Below, piece by piece: positions 13,261-25,824 of a stretch of DNA of 64,000 bases; positions within the stretch are counted from its first letter, which is position 1, and each line of letters starts with the position of its first letter. A program made the position numbers and the translations under genes. The stretch comes from Lates calcarifer (Eukaryota; Chordata; Actinopteri; Centropomidae). The DNA is taken from NCBI RefSeq assembly GCF_001640805.2, contig NC_066850.1, positions 13,892,157 through 13,956,156 on the forward strand, given 5' to 3'. The notes beneath the pieces are model-generated. The model saw only the letters and a list, made by a program, of their open reading frames with translations, did no database searches and had not been told where the DNA came from.

Positions 13261-13697
13261 GTGTATTATTTGCATTTTTGCACAAAATGACTTCCATAAC
13301 AGAAGGAACCTAACCAGCAGCAGCAGAGGTAATAGCTGTTGCAACAGTAGTAAAAGTAGAGTTTTAACAAATTACCTCAGACCAAAGTTTTCAGCTTCAG
13401 ACCGTATCATTACTATGTGATTATGCTGAAAGTCAAAAAAATGATCATATTAAATTACTGCCCAGCCCCATGTGGAATCAGACTGTGATATCAAACAGTT
13501 AAACATCCTCTCTGTGGGGAGGCTCACTGATGACAGACCTGGACTGTCCTTGGCAGTCTGTGGTTCTGTTCTGAGAGGCCAGTGTTTAACCCCCACTGCC
13601 AGCTCCACATCCTCTAAATCTCTGCACGATAAAGACAGTAACATCATTGAAGACTTGTAGCACTTATGTGAATGTAGCAGCACACATTAAGGTGTTG

Positions 13698-13703
13698 TTT
13701 ATT
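13698..13703 (-). other. lrig3: Candidate distal poly(A) signal, lrig3
   Basis: AATAAA on the minus strand about 380 nt downstream of the lrig3 stop codon. It is an alternative to the proximal signal at 13916-13921. Confidence 0.35.
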
Positions 13704-13915
13704 GTTTACATATGTGCAAAACATTGCTTCATTCAAAGCTGGAATAACTGAATAGGCAGGACGCAAAATACTTATATACAAAAGGTAAGCAAAAATAATG
13801 GAATCTGTTTATATACAATTTACAAAATATAATAAACTTTATATAAAAATGTATATATTCATCTATGTCATTAAACTGAAGCTGTGTTCTTAAAGAATAG
13901 CTGTTAATATGCTCC

Positions 13916-13921
13916 TTTATT
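13916..13921 (-). other. lrig3: Candidate proximal poly(A) signal, lrig3
   Basis: A perfect AATAAA hexamer in the sense of lrig3, in the context CAATAAAG, about 160 nt after the stop codon. It would give a very short 3' UTR. Which signal is used cannot be told from sequence. Confidence 0.4.
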
Positions 13922-14078
13922 GTTTCCGTAGGAACATCAAATTGTCCATTACATTCACTTGTTGCACATTTGAGGAGGCCTTTTTTGCAAAAGTGTCCAT
14001 TCAGTGAGGTAGAAGTTTAAATTTTTTTGGTCGTCCTCTTCATGAAAACCAAGAGCAAACAGGAGCTCAGTCACTCAG

Positions 14079-14323
14079 CTAAGTGCTTGTTCTGCGCTCT
14101 GGCAAAGGATCAGTCCTGCTGCTGTCAAACGGCTGTTCGTAAACGCTGTTGCTCTGCTCAGATGCCGAGTCTTTGGTGAGACTGTTCTCCTCGTGGTCTG
14201 AATCAGCATCTGGGGCAGCGTACAGGTTCTCGTGCAGAGTTATTCCGTTATGCATCACTGAGGGCGGGCCAAAGCCCGGGTACAGGTCCTGCTGAGGCCT
14301 CCAGGGAGCTTTGCCGAATGTTC
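14079..14323 (-). CDS. lrig3: lrig3 coding exon 19 (C-terminus)
   Basis: Terminal coding exon, about residues 1032-1112, ending with TAG at 14079-14081. The acceptor is TTTTTTGCACAG. It opens with [12 protein letters not shown], which matches the SFMGTFGKA stretch of LRIG3 tails, and closes with an acidic/serine-rich end that contains a SVYEQPF segment. The last residues are RRTST. Confidence 0.9.
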
Positions 14324-16938
14324 CTGTGCAAAAAAAATGAAGAAGTCAGACCAAAACACAGACAAAATCTGGAAAGTTCGGAAGACTGTTGTGTTAAGAC
14401 CTACCCATGAAGGAGTTGCAGGGAGCAAGGCACTCATGGGGTCGGCCGTAGTCGTTCACATCTCCCTCCTCCACAGATGGTCGGCAGTCAGTCTGCTGGT
14501 GGGAGGGGCCATGATGGAGATTGGCATTGGGGAGCTGCATCAGGACAGTGGAGGAGCAGAGGTCAAAATGCTCAGACAGGAAGTAGTCCCTCCTTTTAGA
14601 GCTGGTCAAGCTGCCAGTGTACGAGTCAATGCAGACGGGCCTTTGGTCGATGGAACAGCCTGAAAGCATAAAATGGAAACTATTAGCTCCTTTACAAAGT
14701 GCAAAAGACAAACTCCAGAGATAATAAATGTACTTCACAGTGACTTGGGAATAGTGCTCTGTATCAACAATAGAATACTACACTAACAAGCTGTACAGAC
14801 CTGTGAAGACTTCTGATGGGTCAGTGGAGTACATGTTGTCTCGTCGCAGCAGTGAGCCTATTGGACCTTGATAATGGCAGAGCAGAGGATCGATGGCTGC
14901 CTCCATGTCTGCTTCACTTCCAGTATCCAGCTGACAAAGACCTGTGTGGTGAAAGAACAGTACCATGTATTTAAAAAAGGTGACACTGTGAAAGGATTCA
15001 ATTTTAAGACTAAGAAAAAAGGTCAAGTGATTTACCATTCATGTCCTTAGGCTGCAGGTAGAAGCCACTCATTGACGACGGCATGTAGTGATGGCTGCTG
15101 CCACTCTCTGATGGGATGTAGCCGTCCTGTCGGTCAGCCAGCGTGCCCTGGGAGGACAGGTAGCTTGGAATGTCGGCAGGCAGGTTGGTCTCATCTGGAC
15201 ACAAGGGCATCAAGTTATATCATATACTTTTATTTGTAGTTAACAAGATTAAGACGCCAAAGCAAAAACTTCAACCACGATCAGGCATCATAACCTCACC
15301 TGTGTTGGTGACGCTGCAGTCCTCGTTCCGTCGTCGGGTGTGGTAGATAATGACCACCCAAACCAGTGAAGTGCCCACCACACAGCACACCACTGCTATG
15401 ATTACAATCCCCACGGTGGTCCACCCATCATCGTCCGATCCCGCCCCGCCGACTGCGCTGACCCCCCCGCCGCCCTGCACGCCAGGGTCACAGTTGGGGT
15501 TCGATATGACTGCTAGTCGAACATTGCCCCTCTCTGTGCCCAGCGCGTTGGACATTTCACAGGTGTACTTCCCGGCGTCGGCCTCTGCTGCGTCGACAAT
15601 GATCAGGAGCTGATTGGCAGCTGCGAAAAAGTGGCGCTCGGTCACCACCAAGGGGCTGTCGTCTTTGGTCCAGTTCAGCCTTGGAGGAGGGCTGCCACCA
15701 GCAATGCACTGGAGGACGGCAGTTTCACCCTTGGCCACAGTGCGATCCATGAGGGGCCGCAAGAAGGAGGGTGTTTCTGGAAAGGACGCGACAAAAAATA
15801 AATTAGTGTGACAAAAAACAAGAGTGTAGAGGTTTATTTATTCTTCATTCAGTCCTTTGTGGTCTCAAAATGAAGAGTTCCAGTGACCATGACATCACTC
15901 ACCTAGAACAGTAAGCGTAGCATTTGCAGAAATGGATCCAGCTGTGTTCTGAGCTGTGCAGCTGTAAACACCGATATCCTCGGTCTTGACATCCACAATA
16001 AAAAAGACATCGTCCTCTGGCATGACATGCATGCGGCGTTCACGGGCAGCAGGAAAGTCGGTACCGCCATCTTTCTGCCAGGCAATCTGAGGGGAAGGGT
16101 GACCCACAGCGGCACATTCCAGCCTGGCTGTTGCTCCAGCACGGATACTCAAGTCCATGGGCATCTTGGTGAAGGACGGAAGCACTGGAAATGTGAAAGA
16201 CCATGAATTATTTCAGACTCTGACAGGCACTTTAAGGACCTCACAGATAAAGACACATGCCAAACATTTGGTTTCTTCCATCCCCAACTTACTGTTGACA
16301 GTGAGCCTGGCTTTGGTGGAATAGGATGATCCAAAGTGGTTGGAAATGACACACTGGTATTTTCCCTCACTGGAGAATTCCACTTTACGCAGCTGCAGGG
16401 TGGTCGTATACTCTGTCACTTCCGTCTCCCCTCCCACTCCTCCTTGCACTCGCAAGTGGGCCTGGTTGTGGATCTCGGCGTCGTTGAGGACTTCATTGTC
16501 TTTCTTCCAAGCGAAGGTCATTGGCGAATCGCTGGAGCTGGCTGCCGAGCAGACAAACGTCACGTTGCTGCCTTTGAGGGCCGACTGGGTCTCCGGCTGA
16601 ACGGTGATCTGAGGCTTTGGGAAATCATCTGGGCAAAAACAAGAGTGAACATTTCAAACTGCTGTATACTCTAAAAGTCAATATTCTACATTGTCAGTCA
16701 ATGTGTTCAGGTCTTCGTCTCCATTTTGTTCTGAAATTGGAGGCAGATGATGATCTGAGGGGAAAAACTGAACTGAATTATTTCCTACTTAGTTCTCTCT
16801 GACACAAACCAGGAAAGCTGAAAAGTTGGTAAATTTCCATAACGTTCCCTTCATGAGACTCATTAGTTTGTCCAGGAAAATACGGAACAATCTGGGTCAG
16901 TTTGTAAATGGAAAACCTGCCTGTTTTTGAGGCATTAC

Positions 16939-16982
<44 letters not shown>

Positions 16983-19883
16983 GGTGTTACACCAAGTGAA
17001 TGCATCACTCACCACACACAAACTCGTCCTGGCTGACGGCAAACACGCTCCTGCCCTTCAGCATCTGCGGGTGGGCGCAGCTGGCATTAACGCAGGGCAG
17101 GAAGGTTTGTTCTGCCACCCAGACGGGAAGCCACTTCAGCTGGCAGTCGCACAGCAGGCTGGAGGTGTTCAGACGCCTGCCAGGGGAAAAGATACCAGAA
17201 ACATTTAAGTCACTCTGCAGTAATATCATTTATAATGGTTGTCTGTGACTTCTTGTACAGTTCATGAGGTATAAATGTGGCTAAAGATTAGACAACAGTG
17301 GAAAAAATGCAGGAAGGTTTTTACAGCTTTATTCCAATGTTAACAGTACTTAAAGCAATGCACCAGTAATGTGTATGTAATTTGTCTACCACACATTAAG
17401 TCCATCCATTAAGTCAGAATAATTTTGAGAATATGTAAAGATTTCCTTGCATAGCTTGTTGCTGGAAACTACCCTTTATTCAAAGGAGACAAAGGAAACT
17501 ATGAACCTGTTATTAACATTGAAGTAAGTGCTGTTTGGTGCTGACTTTCCCAGCAGACCATAATGAGTTTCACCTGGTGTTCTGTCTCACATCAGCACTA
17601 AAGCACTAACTCAAACCGGCCTTAAACATGATCACACTTACAGCTCCTGCAGGTTCTTCATCTGAGAGAAAGCATTTGCTTGAACTGGACATGATCGCGT
17701 TATTGCTCAAATCTCTGTGGAGTAAAGAAAAGAAAAAGAAATTAGGACCGGTAAGATCCTCTGAGGACGACAGCAGCTTTTTCTGCCAACATCAACCGTA
17801 TGGAGCAAAGACTGCAAAAACTTCACTCGGGAGAAGAAAAAGAAGGTCTGGGCTCTAGAACAATAAAACTCTGGGCAGCAGTTTGCTGTGTTAATCAAGA
17901 GAGGCCCAACTCTGGGCTGCTTTGAGCTCTGGCAACGGCTGGGAAAAAATTCTAATTAGAATCAAATGCAGCTGTTGTACACTCACACACACAATTCTCT
18001 CCGCTTGCCTCAGTGATCGATATAGTCTGGCACACATGTAAAGATACTAATAGCAGAGTTTTTTTCATGATTCCACATCAAAGCAGAGGAATGGGAGAAG
18101 ACAGTTTGGGTGTATGGCTCTAACAAACAGCCTCTGTGTCTCAGTGTGATTCAGCCTGCTTAGTTTATAGCTCGGACTTTTGGAAACAATCAGTGAAACA
18201 CGAGGCCAACTCACAGGTGCTGCAGCGCGTCCAGGCCAGAGAAGGACTTCTTGGTCACTGAGCGGATCTTGTTCCCCTGCAGAAATCTGGGAAAGCAGCA
18301 AACGTCTGATCAATTTCAAACATTACTTTAATTGATCGTATTTTGTTCGTGTGTTCTATTAAGTCAAACGATGGTAGATATGAACTCACAGTTTTTTCAG
18401 CTTGTCCAAAGCTGAGAAAGGCCCATTCATGTCCTCGATGGTCCAGGAGATTTCATTATTTTGGAGATCCCTTTCAGAGGAAACAAAGACAGACCACATT
18501 GTAAAAAATCCACACCCAGAAAACAACTGCGCTTGCGATGTTAATAAAACTTTATGCGGCTTTACATTTCGTGTGAGGGGGAAAATGTTTGAGACTTTAA
18601 AATTATATTCAAAGCAGCTCCATGCCTAACAGGAAGTTCCTTCCTGGCCTTTGCGGCACTTTTAAAAGTCTGCGATGGCTTTTCTGTGTCGCATTGGAAA
18701 AAGAGTTTTACAAGGAAGTACTGCAATATAACATGTGTGCTGCATTTTAAACTTAATTTGGGGGGGATAAATATACTCTGCATGCAATTCAAACATGTAT
18801 GAGTTACCCTCAAAGTTTATGTTGCCACAGATCCTCTATCCACCATTACACACATCATGAATCTGAGATATTTAACACATTCTACAGATCTGTTGATGAA
18901 TCTGCTTCCCTAGGAAGCCTTTCAGCAGAGCCCAGAGATGGATTCTGGGTGACGGCTATTTTTCTGTTACAAAAACCTGTTGACATCAAATTACAAAATG
19001 TTATGCCAAAAATTTTAAACTAAATGACCAAATAGTCAGTTAGGTCATGGTAATGTCAGTTTAGCATAATCAAATATTTCTCTCTCATTCTAAACTGTTG
19101 AAATACTACCATTAAACACATATTTCTCCATTTACATATACACATTAGTCAGTCAGTCTGATGCTGTTTTTTGAGAAAAATCTCTGTTAATATAATTGTT
19201 GAACTACATTCTCAAGTGTGCGTGTCAAGCTATATATGACCATATTCCATCACCTCTTTCCCTCTTCATCTAAATGCATCATCTCCTAGCAAGCTAACGT
19301 GATTTTTGCAACTTGATTCCATTAGCTATGTTAACAGTTACATCTGGCAGATAGTTAATGTATTTTAGTAAAAACTAATCTCTATGTATGCACTTGTTTG
19401 TGAACTCTTTTAATGACACAAAAATCTCCTATATAATCTCCTATGGACGTATATTGAGGCTCATTTTAAACTTAGAAACAGCTGGTACAACTAGCTCTTG
19501 GTTTCAACTTCTGTGAGAAAAGAAATTGGTCTCTCTGCCTTTTCTCTAATAGATTTCTGCCTGTATGATCTTTGATCATCAGGGAAAAATAGTGGGCCTA
19601 CAAACAAAGCCCTTGCTCTTTGATTTTAGGGAACAACACCAAATCCTGATGATGACTGTTGATCTTCACTGAACATTTTTCGCTATCAAACTCAAACTGT
19701 GGCTGCTAGAAAAAATGTGGAGACATTTATCCTGCTATCCAAACAACTAAATATACAGTGTTAGAATAAAAAAGCCAAGAATGTCCCAGAGAAATTGCCT
19801 CCTTTGATCTCTCAGCTGCTCTAATGCTTTCAAACAGTTATTTTCCTCTCGGCATGCCTGGTTATGGCTGATTGAGATTGAAG

Positions 19884-19932
<49 letters not shown>

Positions 19933-21566
19933 GGCAGAGGGTTTGAAGCCCTGAAGCAACCCATGTCCACCTAGCTGCACACCTGCCCTACGGTGACCTC
20001 AGCAGCACAGCTCACATTTGGTTCCAGTTAAAACAATCCCAACCAAGGGAAATGTTACGAAGCCTCTCTGTGGGAAAGGGGGGATGGGTGAATGTGGGTG
20101 TAGGAGGAGGGGGGCATTGGGTGGAGGAAGGGGAGAGGTGGGGGTGGGGGATTGTTGAGGTCGGAGTTGTGCTTTGCAGAGGTTTTTTTTATGTGTGTGG
20201 AGAGACCTCAACACACTAATCTATCTCACATCCCCAAAACAAATCAGGCAGGATATTTCCACCCAGGCAGGAGATAGATGGTGAAGGTGGCTTTAAAGAG
20301 GGTGGGAGGGACAACTGAGCAGTCTACGGAGTACTAATGGATTTGTAGGTACATCTGATATTATTGTTAGTTTGAACACTGACAACAAAAAGCATTCTGT
20401 CCCAAAGGCTCAGACAAGCAGCCTAAAGCTTTGTTCTTCTTCAAGTTTTCTCCAATTGTAAATGGCACAAATTTTTACAGACTTAGTCAGACACTAAGTT
20501 TAGTATGGTTTTGTTTTCTGTTTTGGTCAGCTTTTATTATAGTTAGAAAAAATACTGAAGCGCGAACAGTTTTCTAATGATATGAACAGCACTGAGTTCA
20601 ACTTACAGCATCTGCAGGTTGGAGAGGCCACGGAAAGCTCCGTCTGCAATGAAGCTCACACGGTTGTTTCCAATGTGGAGCTCGTCCAGCAGGCTGAGGC
20701 CTACGAAGCTGGACTCCTCCAGTCTGGACAGATGGTTGGAAGAGAGGTTGCTGTAGGACAGATACAGAAAAAACAACAACATGAGAATAGTGCCCGAAAA
20801 AGCCTGGAGACCACACAAACAAACACAATTACCACCTTCCCATAACACTTCAGACTTCTTCCTGCAGTATCCTGTTTAGACGTCACATAGTTTGCCACAT
20901 TTCACACCTCCAGAACACTACACTGTCTTGTCTCTGTATGACTCCTAAAGTGAGGAGTGTTCTTTGCAGAAACAACACATTCATTTCGAAGAAAGAGAAG
21001 AAGAAAAACTGTCTGTAACCTGTGACTGTGATTTCACTTTAAGATAACCTTTCTTTTTACACGTGTTTGAGAAATCGTGAAACAAACAATTCAGAGCAGT
21101 TTTTAAAGTAAACTCAGATGAGAACACATCAGATAGCTGGGCACGTTCCCAGCTGACAGGCGGCTTGTTTACTCTCAGGTTCATGTGATAAGAGCGAGAG
21201 AGACGGGGGGTGGGGTGGGGGGGGGTGAACAAAACCCATCTGTGAAAAAACGCTCCAGACGCTGCAAACACTGAACTGACCGCTGCTGTAAACAACAACC
21301 ACAACAAAGGAAATTTAATCTGCTTCCAGGAATGCGTGCTGATGGGTGGGAAATTGAGTCTGAAGTCTGAGGGTGATGTAGTATCTCACAAGGAAAGAAA
21401 CTGCAACTAATGGAACAAATTTCCAAGAGGAAAAATAAGTGGGACTTCCAGAGGCCGATATTTTAGCTCAAAAGACAGCAGAGCAGAAAAGAGGCAAAGG
21501 GGTGTGTAATATTTTGGCAACACTTTAATGTTGGCACTGACTGGCAGAGCATAAGAGACACTGCTT

Positions 21567-21612
<46 letters not shown>

Positions 21613-24600
21613 TGGGGATTGGCGACAGGAGGAACTGGAGTGTGAGGAAGGGCAGGCTGGAGTGCCAGAGAGAAGGAGAGGGTGACACAGAGAAGTGTTG
21701 GGAGTTCAGAATGTGAATGGAAAGTGAGGAGAGAATAACGTGAGGGAGGGAAAAAAAAGAGTGTAGAAGGGGGTGGGGGGCGGGTGGTGGACTCACAGCT
21801 CACTGAGTTTCTGGCAGAACTCCCAGGCGTCAGGTCGGATCCTGCTGATGGCATTGTGGCCGAGGTGGAGCTGCTGCAGAGTCAGCAGGCCGTACAGCCA
21901 GCCCTTACTCACCTCCGTCAGGTTGTTGTAGTCCAGCTGCCTGCAGGCCCACACACACACACACACAAAATAAGACTTCACACTACATTTGGACGAACAA
22001 AACTTGCTGCAAAGCACTTGTAAAGTTCCTTACAGAACTTCCATGTTGCTGAGGCCCCAGAAGGCTCCGTCCATCAGGCGACTGAGGCTGTTTCTCTGCA
22101 TCTTGAGGGAGCGAAGGGCGTGCAGACCATGGAACGTCAGGCCCTCTACCCTACGAACCCGGTTCCTGCTCAACTCTCTGAAACACACACATAGCACACT
22201 CAGCATCACAGCAACTCAAAGTGAACTGTAGGGTTTGAACAATTCAGTTTTGAAGTGATGTTGCAAATGCCTGGTATTTTTTGCAGGCTTACAGATGCTG
22301 GAGGTTGGGCAGCTGGAAGATCTTGGCTGGGATGGTTGAGAGGCGGTTGCGGTTGAGCCGGAGAACCTGCAGACTGCTGGACAGGTTTGTGAAACAGCCC
22401 GGCTCCAGTGATGAGATCCGATTGTTGTTGAGGAACCTGAGACAGAAAGATTCAAGTGTAAGGTTAGTTTTAAAATGTAAAGACACAACTTCATTTTTGG
22501 ACACAACATACTTTCCAGGAATAACAGATTTTACTACAAAATGCTATGATCTATATTGGCAATCTGATTTAGATTAAATTAAACAGTTAAAAATGCACAA
22601 ACATCAGGCACAAACAGAGATGTTGACACTCACAGGTTCTTGAGGGGCAGAGCGGGGAAGGAGTTGGCCTTTATATCCACAATGTTGTTGTTGCTGAGGT
22701 CGAGCGTTTCCAGAGCGAGGAAGGGTCTGAGCTGCTCTACAGAAATCCTGGTGATCCTGTTGTTTGCTCTGAAAATACAGACACCATCGCTCCAATAAAT
22801 GACAAAAATACTGTGTATTTGACTAGTGGTGCATACCAGTTTCATGTTTCCATATACGCAAACAGTCGAGTCCCTCAATTAGCCTGTGGTATTAAAAAAT
22901 GACAAACTCGTACGAGCTTGTAAAGCGAAAACTTACCACCCAATGTGAAACTGTCATCGTTTTTTTTCCTCTCTTTTTTGCTGATGCAGCAAGCATATTT
23001 CACAAATTATTCAGTATGATCAATGCTGCTGCTCTTCACACCAAGTCCAAACAACCTTTCGGTTTAGAGATGTGTTATTTTGTTTATAAGGTAATTACTA
23101 ACAAGGTATTTAAAAAAGTAACCTGCCAATTACTTGGCTGATGAATACCATTCCCTCAGTGAAAGCATGCCTCGGCAGAGGCCAGCAATTTCCTGAGCTG
23201 CACGCCTCCTAAATTGCAGTGCAGGGGCTGCTTAGTTATAAACAGTCTGTACAGTGCCCTCTTTGTGCATGAGACTCGGCAGTAGGGAGAGAGTGTGTGT
23301 GGGTGGGGGGGGGGCAGGAATTCCCTCCAATACACCAGACTACAGACCTCGTTTTCAGTATTCATGCCGATGGTTACAGTCCCCCCTCCAGATACACCTT
23401 ACTGACCAGAGAGATGTTAGTTTTTCTGATTCGTTTTCCAACAGCGCTGGAAAAAACACCATGAACAGTTTTATAACGTAAGTTTAATTTGGGACGTGGT
23501 GTCATTAATATTTAATTGTTGGAATCTGTCAGTCAACTGACCCACACTGAAGAATGCCTCATGAGAGTGGCAGCTGTCATGAACAGATCTTAAGCAATTA
23601 GATGGTCAACAAAAATGAACCATCAACTATTTTGATAACTGATTAATTGTAAGATTTGTTGTATTCCTTTGCCTTAGATAATAATAAATCAATAATATTT
23701 GGGTTTTATTGGACAAAACACTCTAAGAACCTCTGATATTTTATAGGTCAAACTAGGAAAAAAGCAGTGTAAGTGATAATGAAAAGAATTGTTAGTTGCA
23801 GCTTTAATCCTGAACACCATGAAAATGCCTCCAGCAAATTGTCTCGAGCAAAAGATGATTTAATCCTTAGGATGGCTTTCTTGGTAAGAACTGTTTTGTA
23901 AGGGCATGAAAAGTATTTTAACACTCACAAAGCAAACCAGGTATTACAACCTGTCTGTTCACACCCAGCAAGGTATCGACACTCACCAACTCTGCTATTT
24001 GGTCTAATCTCAATCTCAGATTTTATAATCCCTACGTCCACGTGAAGCTGAGAGACAGCCTGGCACCACAGTGCCGTGAAATTGAGATGTCTCACCTATT
24101 CAAAACACAGAGACAACTCTGACCCATTTTTCTTTTTACATGTGTTGTCGGCTTGTGCATATTTTATCCATAGAAACAGGGTTCTCTAACCAGAATTTGC
24201 AGCACATTTAGGCAATGTTCTGATTCAAACACAGAGGAGAAGATTCAGTCAACACAGATCCAAGATGGGTGGCGGCCCACAAAGTTTGGCAGGGTGATGG
24301 GGCAACTCAGGAGTAAAACCCGCCAGAGCATGTCTCTGTGGACTTGAGTCAAACTTGGTGCTGTGCCAGGGACAGACAGTAGACTGGGGGGCTGGCAGTG
24401 TGGGGGTGGGGGCAGAAGCTCCAACAAGTGTCAAACATCCCCCAGATAACATGAATTTGAGATTTTATGGTGCATTGAAACAGCCAAATTAATTTGAATA
24501 TAACCAAATCATTACTGTTTAACGATAAGGCCAAAGTTAGCGTGAACCTTCAGTTGTTTATGTAAAAATGTTCTTTTCTTCATGGATGTGAAAATATGCC

Positions 24601-25787
24601 ATGGCTTACACTTGTTTCTAACGGCCTAAAACGTCACAAATACTCATAAATTGTTAAGAAATACATTGGCTCATTGTCTGCAATAAAAATGGCACAGGCA
24701 GCTCTTTTGTTTGGGGATTTGCAGAGGGCTTTCCACGCACCATGGCCCCCAGGTCCCAAACAAAAGCGCTGCACACCACCTGTATCTCAGTTTTCATGTT
24801 CCCCTGACTGGTCGCTGAGAGAGGGAGGCCCGCCCGATGAGAGAGAACCAGTCTTTCCAGTTTCTCTCAGGGGGAAAGTAGAGCCACAGAGAGGGGTCGG
24901 TGCACACTTCCTGCCTGAGAACGAGGAGGTGGACCCCGAAGGGTGTCAGAACTCTGGCCATGTAATCATTCCACTGTCAGTCCAGATTTATTAATGTTAT
25001 TTTGAAATGGGAAATATCATCCATAAACTATCTGTAACTGCATGGGCAGACAATTGCAAAAGCTTTCCCCCTGTCATTTCAACATCTGCACTGCCACTCA
25101 GTGAGTGCTCCTCTATCTTCTCCACACACAAACAAACCCACCATTGTATGCTTTAATTACGCACACTTCAAATTTGTTCATCCAGTTTGCTATCAGATAA
25201 CGTGATTATAGCCCCATTACAGCTGTGGTTGCAGGGCTTTGCTGCTGCTGTTAGTGGAAGTCAATAGAGGGCCAAGCGTGTGTCAATAACAGCCTGAGGC
25301 ACTGATAAAATATGTGCTCATTATGGAAGTGAGGCAAGTAGCAGACAGACACTAAATGAATGCTGTTGAACCAATGTAATTCCATAAAAAGTGTTTCCTA
25401 TGCAGACAAAGTCAGCAAACACTCTTTTTTGTTGGTTGTTTTGTTTTCAAAATCTTCTAAAACCTCCAGTGTATAAAATGTGAGTGTAATAAATATGGAT
25501 AAATCCTTTTTTAATACGGGCCTATTACACCAACATGATGAGGCTTTCACACAAGCACATATGTGCCAGCAGTCTTGAGAAAACTCTGCAATATTTTTGG
25601 CCTCAACCACCATCAAACTGACCACATTTAGACACTGAAAAGTTATGTTGTTATGTAAAATCCTGAGATCCAGGACGACACTGTTTTGTTGTTGTTGTTG
25701 TTGTTGTCCAACGAACAGCGACTAATTCTTTTAATGGGGGAAGTTCTTTAAATGGAAAGTTGCTTTTTATAAAACTGTCTTGCTTGT

Positions 25788-25824
<37 letters not shown>

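Larger units (their letters stand above)
1..14078. other. Intergenic region 3' of lrig3
   Basis: I see no supportable gene here. Open frames stay short (longest 157 codons, 6098-6571 minus) and have no recognisable domain, no family resemblance and no chain of splice-compatible exons. The region holds a nested retroelement (617-1276), fragments of common fish repeats (7490-7925, 12900-13260), low-complexity tracts such as a CT-rich stretch (2900-2945), a G-run (11877-11891), degenerate CTA/TAG trinucleotides (12060-12860), and a ZNF143-like motif (1942-1960). The part nearest 14078 is lrig3 3' UTR. Distant enhancers cannot be excluded from one sequence alone. Confidence 0.7.

Noticed and set aside
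17642..17714. Alternative splice site to rescue exon 11
   Set aside because: The next AG (two bases downstream) gives an immediate TAA, and no alternative GT near the donor restores the frame.
24674..24994. GC-richer 106-codon frame in lrig3 intron 3
   Set aside because: No recognisable motif. The GC content alone suggested an exon, but no splice-phase partner exists.
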